This document shows positions 4,694 through 5,469 of a stretch of DNA of 5,469 nucleotides, in pieces (within the stretch, counting starts at the first letter, position 1; every line of letters starts with the position of its first letter). Under the pieces are notes generated by a model, which saw only the letters and a program-made list of their open reading frames with translations, ran no database searches and was not told the DNA's origin. This stretch comes from Pseudomonadota bacterium. Its GTDB lineage: Bacteria; Pseudomonadota; Gammaproteobacteria; Burkholderiales; Gallionellaceae. The position numbers and the translations under genes were made by a program. The stretch spans positions 1 to 5,469 of the forward strand of contig JAJXTT010000143.1 of assembly GCA_021783525.1 (NCBI GenBank). The letters are read 5' to 3'.

Positions 4694-5469
4694 TGCCGTA
4701 TATCACGCTGGATAAAGCCTCACTGGCCTTTGGTCACGTTGCACTGCTGGATCATGTGGAATTCCAGCTCGACGAGGGTGAACGCGTCGGCCTGATCGGG
4801 CGCAACGGCGGCGGCAAGTCCAGCCTGCTCAAGGTGCTGGCCGGACAGGCGCATCTCGACGACGGGACATTGTGGCGCCAGCCCTCCGCGCGTATCTGTT
4901 TCGTCAGTCAGGAGCCGGTGCTGGATGCCAATGCCACGGTATTCGACGAAGTGGCGCGCGGCCTCGGCGAGTTGCATCAGCTCATCACGGATTACCACCA
5001 TCTGTCGCACCAATTGGCCGAACCCGATGCCGATTACGACAAGCTGCTGGAAGAGATGCAACCGCTGCAGACCAAACTGGAAGCGCAGAACGGGTGGGCG
5101 GTACAGGCGCGCATCGAGACCGCCATCCAGCGGCTGGAACTCGACCCGGAAGCGCTGGTGGGTTCGCTGTCCGGCGGTGTGCGCAAACGCGTGGCGCTTG
5201 CGCAGGCGCTGGTCGCCGAGCCGGAAGTGCTGATCCTGGACGAGCCGACCAACCACCTGGACTTCGCCTCCATCGAATGGCTGGAGGGGCTGCTGACCAG
5301 TTTCCGCGGCAGCGTTTTGCTGGTCACCCATGATCGGCGCTTCCTGGATAACGTCGCCACCCGCATCGTCGAACTCGATCGCGGCAAGCTGTCGAGTTTC
5401 CCCGGCAACTTCGCGGCGTACCAGAAGATCAAGGAGCGCATGCTGGCCGACGAGGCGGTGGTGAACGCC
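4693..5469 (+). CDS. uup: ABC-F ATPase Uup, N-terminal part (runs off the window)
   Basis: ATG 4693 opens a frame with no stop to the window end: 259 residues of a protein usually about 600-640 long with two ATPase domains. The first domain is complete: Walker A GRNGGGKSS (36-44), Q-loop around VSQEP (71-75), signature LSGG (159-162), Walker B with ILDEPTNHLD (181-190, D183/E184) and the H-loop VTHD (211-214). DEPTNHLD is the mark of ABC-F proteins. These are soluble, have no transmembrane part and act at the ribosome; Uup is linked to ribosome function and to suppression of transposon precise excision. The opening, MPYITLDKASLAFG then GERVGLIGRNG, is Uup-like rather than EttA-like. Residues about 92-135 are the charged arm-type insertion. 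The linker after 235 has just begun. Ancestrally it may have been coupled to the membrane-protein gene. Confidence 0.88.
   Translation, partial: MPYITLDKASLAFGHVALLDHVEFQLDEGERVGLIGRNGGGKSSLLKVLAGQAHLDDGTLWRQPSARICFVSQEPVLDANATVFDEVARGLGELHQLITDYHHLSHQLAEPDADYDKLLEEMQPLQTKLEAQNGWAVQARIETAIQRLELDPEALVGSLSGGVRKRVALAQALVAEPEVLILDEPTNHLDFASIEWLEGLLTSFRGSVLLVTHDRRFLDNVATRIVELDRGKLSSFPGNFAAYQKIKERMLADEAVVNA

Noticed and set aside
4720..5331. Minus-strand ORF of 203 codons antisense to uup, plus plus-strand ORFs at 4872-5333 and 4925-5233
   Set aside because: They overlap the uup frame, which carries all ABC-F motifs. Their composition (runs of Arg, Gln, His) is typical of off-frame reading of G+C-rich DNA.

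Overview
The window looks like a piece of a proteobacterial chromosome. A beta-proteobacterium of the Nitrosomonadales type is my best guess, from the style of the Uup, peroxiredoxin and HigBA proteins and the tRNA; this is inference, not a database result. It divides at a tRNA-Arg(CCT) gene near 3.4 kb.

Left part (1-3408), accessory-like, with lower and more mixed base composition. It holds the 3' end of an outer-membrane beta-barrel gene (1-465), a lipoprotein-type serine hydrolase of the class C beta-lactamase / penicillin-binding family (580-2409), a hairpin-rich gap between convergent genes (2410-2520), and a HigB-HigA toxin-antitoxin operon on the minus strand (3151-2521). The higBA promoter fits a leaderless toxin mRNA. 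Then comes about 230 bases of non-coding DNA full of inverted repeats that abuts the 3' end of the tRNA.

Right part (3409-5469), core-like and richer in G+C. It holds tRNA-Arg(CCT) on the minus strand and, diverging from it, a peroxiredoxin of the BCP/PrxQ type with an export signal. A small four-helix membrane protein follows, translationally coupled to the peroxiredoxin (TGATG overlap). Last is the N-terminal 259 codons of an ABC-F ATPase, Uup, which runs off the window.

The most notable structure is a 143-base near-palindrome at 4548-4690 between the membrane-protein gene and uup. It resembles Correia-type MITEs of beta/gamma-proteobacteria and is bracketed exactly by a TAAT direct repeat. 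Removing one repeat copy and the element rejoins the genes as TAATG, with the stop of one overlapping the start of the next. This suggests a MITE broke a coupled operon and now supplies uup with its Shine-Dalgarno sequence, placed inside a foldable stem.
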